This document shows, piece after piece, positions 1 to 9,126 of a stretch of DNA of 64,000 bases. The notes under the pieces were generated by a model, which worked only from the letters and a program-made list of their open reading frames with translations, was not told the DNA's origin and did no database searches. A program made the position numbers and the translations under genes. Source of the DNA: Propionibacteriaceae bacterium. Lineage in GTDB: Bacteria; Actinomycetota; Actinomycetes; Propionibacteriales; Propionibacteriaceae. Location of the stretch: positions 357,928 to 421,927 of the forward strand of contig JADKFR010000003.1 in NCBI GenBank assembly GCA_016717345.1, written 5' to 3'. How positions within the stretch are numbered: the stretch's first letter is position 1; every line of letters starts with the position of its first letter.

Positions 1-299
1 TCGTGGTACTCCCCCGCGTCGAGGGGCTCGTCGGCCGGGTCGATGGCCGTCCACAGCTCCACTCCGCGGAGTTGCTCCGCAGCGGAACGGTCAGCCGTTC
101 CGACGAAGGTCACCACCGGGACCCCGGAGTGCCATCGCAGGGTGCCGATGGTGAGCACGTCACCCCGCTGGGTACGCAGCTGACTCCCCGGAGCGAAACG
201 CCGCTCCGGGGAGTCAGTGGTGGCGTGCAGGGCAAGTTCACCGCGCAACCCGTGGGGCCTGCCCACGCGTCCGACCAGGACGCCGATCGTCTGAGCCAT
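1..299 (-). CDS. rimM: Ribosome maturation factor RimM, N-terminal part (cut by window edge)
   Basis: RimM binds ribosomal protein S19 and helps assemble the head of the 30S subunit in the cytoplasm. The visible 99 residues begin at an ATG and carry the family's N-terminal barrel signature GRPHGLRGE at residues 13-21, then a second conserved stretch around SPERRFAPG, and stop at GEYHD, the start of the linker to the PRC-barrel domain. The C-terminal half (about 70 residues in typical members) lies outside the window. It follows khpA by 10 bases, so it is the distal gene of an rpsP-khpA-rimM operon, the usual bacterial arrangement. Identification is secure despite truncation. Confidence 0.93.
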   Translation of the reverse strand, partial: MAQTIGVLVGRVGRPHGLRGELALHATTDSPERRFAPGSQLRTQRGDVLTIGTLRWHSGVPVVTFVGTADRSAAEQLRGVELWTAIDPADEPLDAGEYH

Positions 300-309
300 G
301 GGGTGAGGC

Positions 310-570
310 TCAATACCTCCGGCGCGGACGCTTGTCGACGTCGACGAAATCGATACGGACCTGCTCACGGCCGGCCAAGGCGGCGATCACCGTCCGGAGC
401 GCTCCGGCGGTGCGACCCTGACGTCCGATGACCTTGCCGATGTCCTCGGGATGCACCCGGACCTCGAAGGTTCGCAAGCGGCCGCGATCGGATTCCCGCA
501 CCTTCACATCGTCGGGATTGGGCACCAGCCCGCGGACCAGGTGCTCCAACGCGTCGGCGAGCATGCTCAC
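310..570 (-). CDS. khpA: KH-domain RNA-binding protein KhpA
   Basis: A single-KH-domain protein of 86 residues. The RNA-contacting GxxG loop is GRQG at residues 49-52, preceded by the VHPEDIGKVI strand-helix typical of KhpA. In other bacteria KhpA binds many RNAs together with KhpB and affects cell division and length; here the role is inferred from family only. The start is either GTG at 570, which overlaps the rpsP stop as GTGA and implies translational coupling, or ATG at 564. The short basic tail RPRRRY may add RNA affinity. Position between rpsP and rimM is the conserved one. Confidence 0.93.
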   Translation of the reverse strand: MSMLADALEHLVRGLVPNPDDVKVRESDRGRLRTFEVRVHPEDIGKVIGRQGRTAGALRTVIAALAGREQVRIDFVDVDKRPRRRY

Positions 571-998
571 GCTTCGTCGGCCGCCTCAGCCGCGGCCTCG
601 TCCGCCCCGGCATCGGACTTCTTCTTCGACTTCGAGATGGCGGCGCTGGACGGCTCGTTGTCCGCCTCGGCCAGCGCGGCGTTGAAGAGCGCGACCTTGT
701 CCCTGCGAGCCTTCTGCGGGGTGACCCCTGAGGGGCCGGTCTCGCCGGTGAAGGTCTGCCAGTCACCGGTGCGCTTGAAGAGAGCCACCACGGCCTCGGT
801 GGGTTGAGCACCGACCCCGAGCCAGTACTGGGCCCGCTCGGACTTCACCTCGATCACCGAGGGATCGTTCTTCGGGTGGTAGAGCCCGATCTCTTCGATC
901 GCCCGGCCGTCCCGCTTGGTGCGGGCGTCCATGACGACGATGCGGTAGTGCGGGGAGCGGATCTTGCCGAGCCGCTTGAGCCGAATCTTGACAGCCAC
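567..998 (-). CDS. rpsP: 30S ribosomal protein S16 (bS16)
   Basis: bS16 is a structural protein of the 30S body. The sequence opens with VAVKIRLKRLGKIRSP, the family signature, and includes the conserved IEEIGLYHP segment. I chose the GTG at 998 because it gives this signature at the N-terminus and has AGGAGA about ten bases upstream; the open frame continues further upstream but without S16 homology. The protein is 143 residues, longer than the roughly 80-90 of E. coli, owing to an Ala/Lys/Glu/Asp-rich tail from about residue 100 that is common in Actinomycetota. First gene of the rpsP-khpA-rimM operon. Confidence 0.96.
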   Translation of the reverse strand: MAVKIRLKRLGKIRSPHYRIVVMDARTKRDGRAIEEIGLYHPKNDPSVIEVKSERAQYWLGVGAQPTEAVVALFKRTGDWQTFTGETGPSGVTPQKARRDKVALFNAALAEADNEPSSAAISKSKKKSDAGADEAAAEAADEA

Positions 999-1152
999 GT
1001 GTGTGGTTTCTCCTGTGGAAGTAGGACCGATGACGCCACCGGACCGGATGGGTGAACTCCTGCAGTCGCTGTGGGGCAACGCCCGCCTGGGTTCGGATGG
1101 ATCCGCAGCCGCCGGAGTGAGAGGGCACCGAGCGGGCACAGATGCGCCGCCC

Positions 1153-1183
1153 ATTCTGCCAGAGGAGGTTGCCGAGGTGCCAA
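1153..1183 (-). promoter_or_regulatory. Putative promoter of the rpsP-khpA-rimM operon
   Basis: On the minus strand TTGGCA (1178-1183) and CAGAAT (1153-1158) form a sigma-70-like pair with a 19-base spacer, slightly long. It lies in the 225-base gap between the amidohydrolase and rpsP and would give a leader of about 150 bases. The rest of this gap shows no gene. The assignment rests on motif resemblance only. Confidence 0.4.
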
Positions 1184-1223
1184 CCGGACGGCTGACCGCT
1201 ACCACTGAGGGCGGAACGACGCC

Positions 1224-2405
1224 TCAGTCGGCCGCATAGCCGCGGGCGACGACCCGTCCGCGCAGGATCACCAACGCCGGGGCAGCGACCACGTCCAGCC
1301 GCCGCCGAGGGTCGGCTTCGTACACCACCAGGTCCGCCCAGGCCCCCTCCACCAGCGAGTCCGGCGCGCCCAGCCACTGCCGCGCCCGCCAGGACGCGGC
1401 GCCCAGGGCGAACTCGGAGCCGCCCACCCTGCCCAGGAGCTCCATTTCGGAGGCAAGAATCCCGTGGGCGAGGGTGCCCCCGGCGTCCGTCCCGGCGAAG
1501 ACCGGAACCCCGGCCTCCACGGCTGCCCCGATGGTCGCGAAGCGGCGGGCGTGCAGGGCCCGCATGTGGGCGGCGTAGCGGGGGAACTTCGCCTCCCCCG
1601 CGGCGGCGAAGGCGGGGAAGTTCTCCAGGTTGATCATCGTGGGGACCAGCGCGACGCCTCGCGAGGCCATGAGTTCGATGGTGGCGGAATCCAATCCGGT
1701 GCCGTGCTCGATGCCGTCGATCCCGGCGCGCACCAACTGGTGAACCGACTCCTCACCGAAGCAGTGGGCCGTCACTCGGGCGCCCAACGCGTGGGCCCGG
1801 GCGATGGCCGCCTCGGCGACGTCCGCAGGCCACAGCGGACCCAGGTCACCGGCATCGCGGTCGATCCAGTCGCCCACCAACTTGACCCAGCCATCTCCCC
1901 GGCTCGCCTGGCGCTCAACTTCGGCGATCAGCTCCGCGGGCTCGATCTCGACGGCGTAGTTGCGGATGTACCGCGCGGTACGGGCGATGTGGCGACCGGC
2001 GCGGACGATCCTTGGCAGGTCCTCACGCTCATCGATCCAGTGGGTGTCCACGGGCGAACCGGCATCGCGAATCAGCAACGTCCCGGCGTCCCGGTCGGCG
2101 CGGGCCTGGGTCTCGGCGATCGCCACCTCCACCGGCCCGTGGGGACCGAGCCCGACGTGGCAGTGGGCATCGACCAGCCCTGGCAGCAGCCAGGCATTGC
2201 GACAGATCGTGGTGGCGTCAGCGACCGGCTCGGTTCGGATCAGGCCGTCAACGATCCACAGGTCGCGCGCGCCTCCCTCCGGCAGGACGACTCCGTGCAG
2301 GTGCAATCGCTGCGGTTCCGGGGGACCGGCCGTCCCCGCGCTTGGATGGTGGTGAGCGAAGAACTCCGGCTCCCCCAGCCCGGGCGGAGCGTGGTGGTGA
2401 CCCAT
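1224..2405 (-). CDS. Metal-dependent amidohydrolase
   Basis: An amidohydrolase-superfamily enzyme of 393 residues. The metal-binding HxH is H81-C-H83 within LLPGLVDAHCHVG; further ligand positions are seen in ARVTAHCFGEES and GIEHGTGLD, and the catalytic aspartate in FAGTDAGG. A C-terminal beta strand returns to the small composite domain (ADLVVYEADP). It resembles the imidazolonepropionase/prolidase-like group; the substrate cannot be told from sequence. Genes of this family commonly sit between ffh and rpsP in Actinomycetota. The N-terminus is odd: two HHH clusters at residues 3-5 and 18-20 precede the composite domain, so the true start could be downstream, but no better start with homology is evident. 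Confidence 0.85.
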   Translation of the reverse strand: MGHHHAPPGLGEPEFFAHHHPSAGTAGPPEPQRLHLHGVVLPEGGARDLWIVDGLIRTEPVADATTICRNAWLLPGLVDAHCHVGLGPHGPVEVAIAETQARADRDAGTLLIRDAGSPVDTHWIDEREDLPRIVRAGRHIARTARYIRNYAVEIEPAELIAEVERQASRGDGWVKLVGDWIDRDAGDLGPLWPADVAEAAIARAHALGARVTAHCFGEESVHQLVRAGIDGIEHGTGLDSATIELMASRGVALVPTMINLENFPAFAAAGEAKFPRYAAHMRALHARRFATIGAAVEAGVPVFAGTDAGGTLAHGILASEMELLGRVGGSEFALGAASWRARQWLGAPDSLVEGAWADLVVYEADPRRRLDVVAAPALVILRGRVVARGYAAD

Positions 2406-2431
2406 GCGCCGACGCTAGCGCACGCCTCGGT

Positions 2432-3991
2432 CTACTGGGGACCCTTGTTGGGTTGGTTGAACAGCTTCTGCAGGTCAGCGGGCAACTGGAACTCCCCCAT
2501 CGCCTTGGCCAACTCGGCCTCGCTGGGTTGCGGCACCCCGAAGGCGGCACCGGGAACGGCCGTCGTCGCTGCGGGGGTGGCGGGCAGGCCGCGCTTGGCC
2601 GGGTTCCCCGAGACCCCATGGCCCTTGCGCTTCTTGGCTGGCTGACGCGGCGGCTGACGTCGGGCACCCGGCATGCCGGCCATGGCCCCACCCGCCAGGG
2701 ATTGCATCATCTTGCGGGCCTCGAAGAATCGATTGACGAGGGCATTGACGTCCGAGACCTGCGTTCCGGAACCCTTGGCGATCCGGGAGCGGCGGGAGCC
2801 GTCCAGCACTTTGGGGTTGCTGCGCTCAGCCGGCGTCATCGAGTAGATGATGGCCTCGATCCGGTCGATCTCGCGCTCGTCGATCCCGGCGATCTGGTCC
2901 TTCATCTGGCCCATCCCTGGCATCATGCCCAGGATCTTCGACAGCGGCCCCATGCGGCGAACCGCCTGCATCTGCTGCAGGAAGTCGTCGAGACCGAACT
3001 CTCCCTTACCGGCGATGAGCTTCTGGGCGGCCTTGGCCGATTCCTCGGCGTCGAAAGTCTTCTCGGCCTGCTCGATCAGGGTGAGTAGATCGCCCATGCC
3101 GAGGATGCGACTCGCCATCCGGTCGGGGTGGAAGGCGTCGAAGTCATCCAGCCCTTCCCCGTTGGAGGCGAACATGATGGGCTTGCCGGTGACGCGCGCG
3201 ATCGACAGCGCTGCGCCGCCGCGGGCGTCGCCGTCCAGCTTCGACAGCACCACCCCGTCGAAACCGACACCCGCCGCGAAGGCGTTGGCGGTGTTCACCG
3301 CGTCCTGGCCGATCATGGCGTCCACCACGAACAGGATCTCGGTCGGGTTGACCGCGTCGCGGATGTCGGCCGCCTGCTGCATCAGCTCGGCGTCCACACC
3401 GAGTCGACCGGCGGTGTCGACCACCACCACGTCGTAGAGCTTGCTCATCGCGTGCAGGATCGAGCTCCTCGCGACCTGGACGGGATCGCCGACACCATTG
3501 CCTGCCTCGGGGGCGAAGACGTGGACGCCGGCGCGCTCCCCCACCACCTGGAGCTGGGTGACCGCGTTGGGACGCTGCAGGTCCGCGGCGACCAGGAGCG
3601 GGGAATACCCCTGCCCTTTCAACCACTTGCCCAGCTTGCCGGCCAGCGTCGTCTTGCCGGAACCCTGCAGGCCCGCCAGCATGATCACCGTCGGAGGTCG
3701 CTTGGCGAACCTCAGGGGCCGCGCCTGGCCACCCAGGATGCCGATCAGTTCCTCGTTGACGATCTTGATGATCTGCTGGCCGGCGTTGAGCGCCTGATGG
3801 ATCTCGGCGCCCGCGGCCCGGGTCCTGACGGCGGCGGTGAACTCCTTCACCACCGTCAGGTTGACGTCGGCCTCCAGCAGGGCGAGTCGGATCTCGCGCA
3901 AGGTGGCTTCGATCTCGGCTTCACTCAGCCGGGTCTTGCCTCGAAGGTTGCGGAAGGCCGCGGAGAGGCGGTCTTGAAGGGTGTCGAACAA
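2432..3991 (-). CDS. ffh: Signal recognition particle protein Ffh
   Basis: Ffh binds 4.5S RNA and signal peptides and docks with FtsY for co-translational membrane targeting. Residues 1 to about 295 form the NG GTPase: P-loop GLQGSGKTT at 107-115, DTAGR for G3 and SKLDGDARGG for G4/closing loop. The following M domain is methionine rich (GMMPGMGQMKDQ) and carries the SRP RNA-binding helix with SRRSRIAKGSG. A basic Pro/Ala tail runs from about residue 430, giving 519 residues against about 450 in E. coli. The start is an unusual TTG with GAGG eight bases upstream; it matches the family N-terminus MFDTLxDRL. Located 65 bases behind ftsY. Confidence 0.97.
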   Translation of the reverse strand: MFDTLQDRLSAAFRNLRGKTRLSEAEIEATLREIRLALLEADVNLTVVKEFTAAVRTRAAGAEIHQALNAGQQIIKIVNEELIGILGGQARPLRFAKRPPTVIMLAGLQGSGKTTLAGKLGKWLKGQGYSPLLVAADLQRPNAVTQLQVVGERAGVHVFAPEAGNGVGDPVQVARSSILHAMSKLYDVVVVDTAGRLGVDAELMQQAADIRDAVNPTEILFVVDAMIGQDAVNTANAFAAGVGFDGVVLSKLDGDARGGAALSIARVTGKPIMFASNGEGLDDFDAFHPDRMASRILGMGDLLTLIEQAEKTFDAEESAKAAQKLIAGKGEFGLDDFLQQMQAVRRMGPLSKILGMMPGMGQMKDQIAGIDEREIDRIEAIIYSMTPAERSNPKVLDGSRRSRIAKGSGTQVSDVNALVNRFFEARKMMQSLAGGAMAGMPGARRQPPRQPAKKRKGHGVSGNPAKRGLPATPAATTAVPGAAFGVPQPSEAELAKAMGEFQLPADLQKLFNQPNKGPQ

Positions 3992-4056
3992 CGCATTACC
4001 TCACGTTCTCAGGAGTCCGGGACAGCTTACCGGGCGGCTCAGACCAGGGACCGACG

Positions 4057-5202
4057 TCAGCCTTCGCTCAGCAGGGCATCCACGAAGTCGGAAGCGTCGA
4101 ACGGTGCCAGGTCGTCAACGCCCTCCCCGAGCCCGATCAGCTTGACGGGCACTCCCAGCTCGCGCTGCACCTGAACCACGATTCCCCCCTTGGCCGAACC
4201 GTCCAGCTTCGAGAGCACGATGCCGGTGATGTTCACGACGTCGGCGAAGACCCGGGCTTGGGTCAGGCCGTTCTGGCCAGTGGTGGCATCGATGACCAGG
4301 AGCACCTCGGTGACCGGAGCCTTGCGTTCGATGACCCGCTTGATCTTGCCCAATTCGTCCATCAAGCCGGACTTGGTGTGCAGGCGACCCGCAGTGTCGA
4401 CCACCACCACGTCGACGGCGTCGTCGATGCCGCGCCCGACCGCGTCGAAGGCCACCGAAGCCGGGTCACCACCCTCTGGGCCACGGACGGTGGGAACGCC
4501 CACCCGGGAGCCCCAGGTTTCCAACTGGTCGGCAGCAGCCGCACGGAAGGTGTCGGCGGCTCCCAGGACCACGGACTTGTGCTCGGCAACCAGGACCCGC
4601 GCCAGCTTTCCGATGGTGGTGGTCTTGCCGGTGCCGTTCACCCCCACCACCATCACCACGCCCGGGAGGCCACCGGATCCCTCGGTCACGAGTCGGCGAT
4701 CCATGGTCGGGTCAACCAGGTTCAGGAGTTCGCGGCGCAGCACCGTCCGGGCTCGGGCCGGATCGGCGTGCCCGTCGATCGACAGTTCCCGTCGCAGCGC
4801 CGTGATCAGTTCCGTGGTCGGCCCCACCCCGAGATCGGAGGTGATGAGCGTCGCCTCCAGGTCGTCCCAGGCTTCGGCGTCGAGGGTTTCCGCCGACAGC
4901 AGGCTGAGCAGGCCTCGTGCCAGCGGGTTGCTGCTTCCGGAGAGTCGCCGCCGCAACCTGGCCATCCGGGATGCCGGCGCCTCGGGGACGTCGAGAGCAC
5001 CCGGCTCCGGTACCGCGGGCGGTACCGACGAAGCCGGTGGCTCCGGCTCGGCGGGCAGCAGGGCAGGTGCGCCGGCCCGCGCCTCGAGGGCTGCCTGACG
5101 ATTGCTCTGGACGATGACAACCGTGGCGACAAGGATCGCCAGCACGACGCCGCCAAGAATGAACCAGAAGATCTCCACCGGGTCATGGTAGGGGAGGCTC
5201 AC
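4057..5202 (-). CDS. ftsY: Signal recognition particle receptor FtsY
   Basis: FtsY is the membrane-associated SRP receptor GTPase. Residues 11-32 form a clear transmembrane helix (IFWFILGGVVLAILVATVVI), then a Pro/Ala/Glu linker to about residue 85, then the N domain and the G domain with P-loop GVNGTGKTT at 187-195, DTAGRLHTK and SKLDGSAKGG. A true N-terminal anchor replaces the acidic A domain of E. coli; this is common in Actinomycetota. Length 381. Its partner Ffh is directly downstream in the same orientation, so receptor and particle are probably co-transcribed here. Confidence 0.97.
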   Translation of the reverse strand: MSLPYHDPVEIFWFILGGVVLAILVATVVIVQSNRQAALEARAGAPALLPAEPEPPASSVPPAVPEPGALDVPEAPASRMARLRRRLSGSSNPLARGLLSLLSAETLDAEAWDDLEATLITSDLGVGPTTELITALRRELSIDGHADPARARTVLRRELLNLVDPTMDRRLVTEGSGGLPGVVMVVGVNGTGKTTTIGKLARVLVAEHKSVVLGAADTFRAAAADQLETWGSRVGVPTVRGPEGGDPASVAFDAVGRGIDDAVDVVVVDTAGRLHTKSGLMDELGKIKRVIERKAPVTEVLLVIDATTGQNGLTQARVFADVVNITGIVLSKLDGSAKGGIVVQVQRELGVPVKLIGLGEGVDDLAPFDASDFVDALLSEG

Positions 5203-5251
5203 CCCTCCGCCGCGCCGTCCCTCGGGTCCGGGACGCCGGGGGGTTCAGCGA

Positions 5252-5491
5252 TCAGCGCCGCGCAGCCTCTGTGGCGGAATCGGCACTCTTGGGAACCGGG
5301 ATCTCATCGAAGAACTCCACCAGCCCTCGCGGCGGCTGGGCGTCGCCGTTGAGGTGGCGGGCGGTGTTGGCCATCACGTGGGCGATCTCGGGGGCCCTAT
5401 CGGCCAGGTTGCCCTGCATTCCGACGGCGACGATGGCGATCACCGCCAGAGCGATCGCCAGGATCACGATCATTACGATCAACGCGCTCAC
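5252..5491 (-). CDS. Small single-pass membrane protein of unknown function
   Basis: A 79-residue protein with one strongly hydrophobic segment at residues 3-25 (rich in Ile, Val and Ala, with no Lys or Arg) followed by a polar tail (LVEFFDEIPVPKSADS). The topology suggests a short or absent outside segment and a cytoplasmic tail or the reverse. I recognise no family. It sits between smc and ftsY on the same strand with gaps of about 60 and 50 bases, so it is probably co-transcribed with them. Codon use is like its neighbours. A real gene is likely because of the sharp TM signature and the operon position. Confidence 0.6.
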   Translation of the reverse strand: MSALIVMIVILAIALAVIAIVAVGMQGNLADRAPEIAHVMANTARHLNGDAQPPRGLVEFFDEIPVPKSADSATEAARR

Positions 5492-5552
5492 AGGGGGCCT
5501 TCCTTCGGGTGGTTCCCATTATGCCGGACGGCAGCCGGCCAACGATCACGGG

Positions 5553-8500
5553 TCACTCCTGCCGGAGCCGCTGGCTGATCACCGTGGACACGCCGTCGGC
5601 CCGCATCGTCACCCCGTACAGCGCGTCGGCGATCTCCATCGTCCGCTTCTGGTGGGTGATGACGAGGAGCTGGCTGGTGTCGCGGAGTTCTTCGTAGATC
5701 GCCAGCAGCCGCCCCAGATTGATGTCGTCCAGGGCTGCCTCCACCTCATCGAGGATGTAGAACGGGCTGGGCCGTGCCTTGAACAAGGCCACCAGGAAGG
5801 CCACCGCCACCAGGGATCGCTCGCCGCCGGACAGCAGCGACAGACGTTTCAGCTTCTTTCCGGCCGGACGGGCCTCGACCTCAACCCCGGTGGTCAACCA
5901 CTGCCCGGGCTCGGTGAGGACCAGCCGCCCTTCGCCCCCGGGGAACAAGCGCGCGAACGCCGTCCGGAAAGCCGCCTCGACATCGACGTAGGCCTCGGCG
6001 AAGACCTGCTGCACGCGGGCGTCCACGTCCGCGATGATGCCTGCCAGATCCGCCCTCGTCTTGCGCAGGTCCTCCAGTTGCTCGGCGAGAAAGGCATGTC
6101 GCTGCTGCAGCGCATCGAACTCCTCCAGGGCCAGCGGGTTCACCTTCCCCAGCACGGCGAGATCACGCTCGGCTTGGCGGAACCGCCTCTCCTGCTCGAC
6201 GCGCAGGTAGGGCACAGGATCGGGCCGGGGGTCGTCCGGCCCCAGCAGTGCACCCTCGGGCCCCACCAGAACCTCGACGCCCTGATCAGGTCCGTAGCCC
6301 GACAGCAGCGCGTCGACCTCCAGTCCCAACTCGGCCATCGCCTTCTCGGCCAGCGCTTCCAGTTTCACCTGCTGTTGGGCGCGGGCGAGTTCGTCACGAT
6401 GCGTGACGTCCACCAGGTCCTCGAACTGCCTGGCCAGGCCACGGCCGCTCGCCCGGGCGGCAGCCACCGCGGTTTCTGCCTCGATTCGGCGAGACTGCGC
6501 CAGCTCCCTCGCCCGACCTGCGGCCGCCAGCGACAGCGCCATCTGCTCGCGGAGCCAGGCCGCCGCCACCCCGACCGCCTGGGCGATGGCTGCCTCTCGC
6601 CGCAACTGCTCGCGGCGCTGAGCCGCCTTGTCCCGGGCCGCCCGTTCCGCCTGGGCAGAGCGGCGAAGGCTGTCGACCCGTCCTGCCATCGCCCGGGCGC
6701 GCTCCTGAGTCGTGCGCAGCGCGAGCCGGGCCTCCATCTCCGCGGCCGCGGCGGCCCTGGCCTCGGCGGCGCAGCGGTTCCGCTCGGCCGGATCGGCTTC
6801 GCTGAGGGCTGACTGCTCCCGCGCCAGATCGAGCCGGCTCTGGAGTTCGGCCAGCCCCTCCGCTGCCCGAACCCGGACGTCCTCAGCGGTCGCGATCGCC
6901 TGATCGAGGCGTCCCACCTCGGACTGCGATGAGCGGATCACCTGGTTGAGGTCGCCGGCCTCCTCGGCGAGCCCGGCGTGGGCGGCGTCGGATTCGTGGA
7001 GCCGGGACAGCGCAGCCTCGGCGTGCTGGCGGGCTGTGGCGAGTCGGGAGTCCTGCTCGGCGACCCGGAACCGGACGCGCTCCCATTCCGCCTCAACCTG
7101 CGCGAGTGCCGCGGCGGCCTCCTCCCAGGCCGCCTGCACCTGGATCAGGGACGGCTGCGCCTGTGATCCGCCGGCGGCATACCATGCGCTCAGCACGTCG
7201 CCTCCCCGGGTGACAGCGGTGAGGTCCGGGAGCGCGCCGACCAGGTCCCGGGCTTGGTGCATGGTGTCCACGACAGCCACCTTGAAGAGCAGCCGGTCGA
7301 GGGACGGACGCAAGTCCGCCGCGCATTCGACGAGATCGCGGGCGTAACGGGCAGCCACGGGAAGCTCAGGCCAGGTCGAATCGTCAACGGCGTCCCCACC
7401 CCCCAGCAGGAGCCCCGCCCGTCCCAAGTCCCCACCGCGCAGGTGCTCGAAGGCGCCCAGCGCTGCGTCGAGCCCAGTCACCGCGACGGCATCTGCGGCG
7501 GTCCCGAGCGCCGCGGAGATCGCTGCCTCCGAACCTGGCTCGACGCTCACCAGGGTCGCCACCGAGCCGAGCAGTCCGTCCAATCGGTCAGTAGCCGCCA
7601 GGAGCGCGGCTGAGGCATCCTTGCGTTCCAGGCCGAGACCCAGCGCGTCCACCCGGGCCGCGAGCGCAGCCTTCGACGCGTTGAACTGAGTCTCGGCTGC
7701 TCGAAGCTCCTCGCGTGCCGCCTCAATGCCGGCGACCTCGGCCTCGGCCGATTCGTAGGCGGCGTCGAGTCCCGCTTCGCCGGCGCTCAGGGACGCCAGC
7801 CGCGTCTCGAGAGCGGCGAACGATCGCCTCGCCTCGGCGGCGCGACCCGCAGCCTCCGCCCTTGCCCTGCGCAGGCGCTCGATCTCCGCGCCTGAGGACT
7901 CCGCGCGGCCATGCAGGGTGTTCACTTCGCCGGTAAGACGGGCCAGCCCCTCCCGCCGGTCAGCGATCGCCCGCTGATGAGCCGCGAAGCGGCGCTCTGC
8001 CTCGGTCGCGGCCGCATCGCTGGCCTGCCGAAGCTCGGACGCCGCGCGCAGGGCTTCGCCCAGGCCGGCGACCTCAGTCTCCAGCAGGAGTTCTGCTTGC
8101 CGCGCCGATTCGGCTTCACGATCAATCGCCTCGGGATCCCTGCCAGGCCGGTCGTCGGCCCCGAGCGACTCCGCGTTCCGAAGCCTCTCAGCGGCGATCG
8201 AGGCCGTGGCCGCGACCCGCTCGGCCAAGCCGGCAAGCGCGTACCAGGTCTCCTGGGCGACGCTGAGTTCTGACAGGGATGAGTGGGCAGCGGCCTCCGC
8301 GACCTGCTCGGCCGCCCGGGCAGCGGCCAGCGCTTCCTCCACCTGACGCCGACGCTCGCGCAGTTCCGCCTCGGCGGCAAGGTCCATGGCCAGCGTCCCG
8401 GCGGCGGCCGCATAGTCGTCGGCGAGCAACCTGGCCCGGGCGTCCCGCAGGTTGGCCTGGATCACCGAGGCGCGTCGGGCGACCTCGGCCTGCCGACCCA

Positions 8501-9113
8501 GCGGCTTGAGTTGCCGCCGGAGCTCCATCAGCAGGTCGGCGAGCCGGTTCAGATTGGTACCGGTCGCCTCGAGTTTGCGCTCGGCCTTCTCCTTGCGCTT
8601 GCGATGCTTCAGGACCCCGGCGGCTTCCTCGATGAAGCCTCGGCGGGTCTCCGGCGTCGCGTTGAGAATCCCGTCCAACTGGCCCTGGCCCACGATCACA
8701 TGCATCTCTCGACCGATTCCGGAATCCGACAGCAACTCCTGGACGTCGAGGAGCCGCGCGGCGTGGCCGTTGATGGCGTACTCGGAACCACCGGTGCGGA
8801 ACATCGTCCGGGAGATCGTGACCTCGGTGTAGTCGATCGGCAGCGCACCGTCGGTGTTGTCGATGGTGAGCAGCACCTCGGCCCGTCCGAGCGGAGCCCG
8901 GCCGGAGGTACCGGCGAAGATGACGTCCTCCATCTTGCCGCCCCGCAGCGTCTTGGCTCCCTGCTCCCCCATCACCCAGCTGAGGGCATCGACCACGTTG
9001 GACTTCCCGGACCCGTTCGGGCCCACCACGCACGTGATGCCGGGCTCGAAGCGAAGGGTGGTGGTGGAGGCGAACGACTTGAAGCCGCGCAGCGTGAGGC
9101 TCTTGAGATACAT
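5553..9113 (-). CDS. smc: Chromosome segregation protein SMC
   Basis: SMC is the ATPase of the bacterial condensin, acting with ScpA and ScpB on the nucleoid. The N-terminal head carries GPNGSGKS at residues 31-38; the C-terminal head near residues 1090-1130 has the signature LLSGGERSL and Walker B YILDEVEAALDD. Between them two long Ala/Glu/Arg-rich coiled-coil arms flank a hinge at roughly residues 490-640. Total 1186 residues, the normal length. Read through without a frame break. In most Actinomycetota smc is near ftsY and mutM, as here. Confidence 0.97.
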   Translation of the reverse strand: MYLKSLTLRGFKSFASTTTLRFEPGITCVVGPNGSGKSNVVDALSWVMGEQGAKTLRGGKMEDVIFAGTSGRAPLGRAEVLLTIDNTDGALPIDYTEVTISRTMFRTGGSEYAINGHAARLLDVQELLSDSGIGREMHVIVGQGQLDGILNATPETRRGFIEEAAGVLKHRKRKEKAERKLEATGTNLNRLADLLMELRRQLKPLGRQAEVARRASVIQANLRDARARLLADDYAAAAGTLAMDLAAEAELRERRRQVEEALAAARAAEQVAEAAAHSSLSELSVAQETWYALAGLAERVAATASIAAERLRNAESLGADDRPGRDPEAIDREAESARQAELLLETEVAGLGEALRAASELRQASDAAATEAERRFAAHQRAIADRREGLARLTGEVNTLHGRAESSGAEIERLRRARAEAAGRAAEARRSFAALETRLASLSAGEAGLDAAYESAEAEVAGIEAAREELRAAETQFNASKAALAARVDALGLGLERKDASAALLAATDRLDGLLGSVATLVSVEPGSEAAISAALGTAADAVAVTGLDAALGAFEHLRGGDLGRAGLLLGGGDAVDDSTWPELPVAARYARDLVECAADLRPSLDRLLFKVAVVDTMHQARDLVGALPDLTAVTRGGDVLSAWYAAGGSQAQPSLIQVQAAWEEAAAALAQVEAEWERVRFRVAEQDSRLATARQHAEAALSRLHESDAAHAGLAEEAGDLNQVIRSSQSEVGRLDQAIATAEDVRVRAAEGLAELQSRLDLAREQSALSEADPAERNRCAAEARAAAAAEMEARLALRTTQERARAMAGRVDSLRRSAQAERAARDKAAQRREQLRREAAIAQAVGVAAAWLREQMALSLAAAGRARELAQSRRIEAETAVAAARASGRGLARQFEDLVDVTHRDELARAQQQVKLEALAEKAMAELGLEVDALLSGYGPDQGVEVLVGPEGALLGPDDPRPDPVPYLRVEQERRFRQAERDLAVLGKVNPLALEEFDALQQRHAFLAEQLEDLRKTRADLAGIIADVDARVQQVFAEAYVDVEAAFRTAFARLFPGGEGRLVLTEPGQWLTTGVEVEARPAGKKLKRLSLLSGGERSLVAVAFLVALFKARPSPFYILDEVEAALDDINLGRLLAIYEELRDTSQLLVITHQKRTMEIADALYGVTMRADGVSTVISQRLRQE

Positions 9114-9126
9114 GGGCAGCCGCGTC

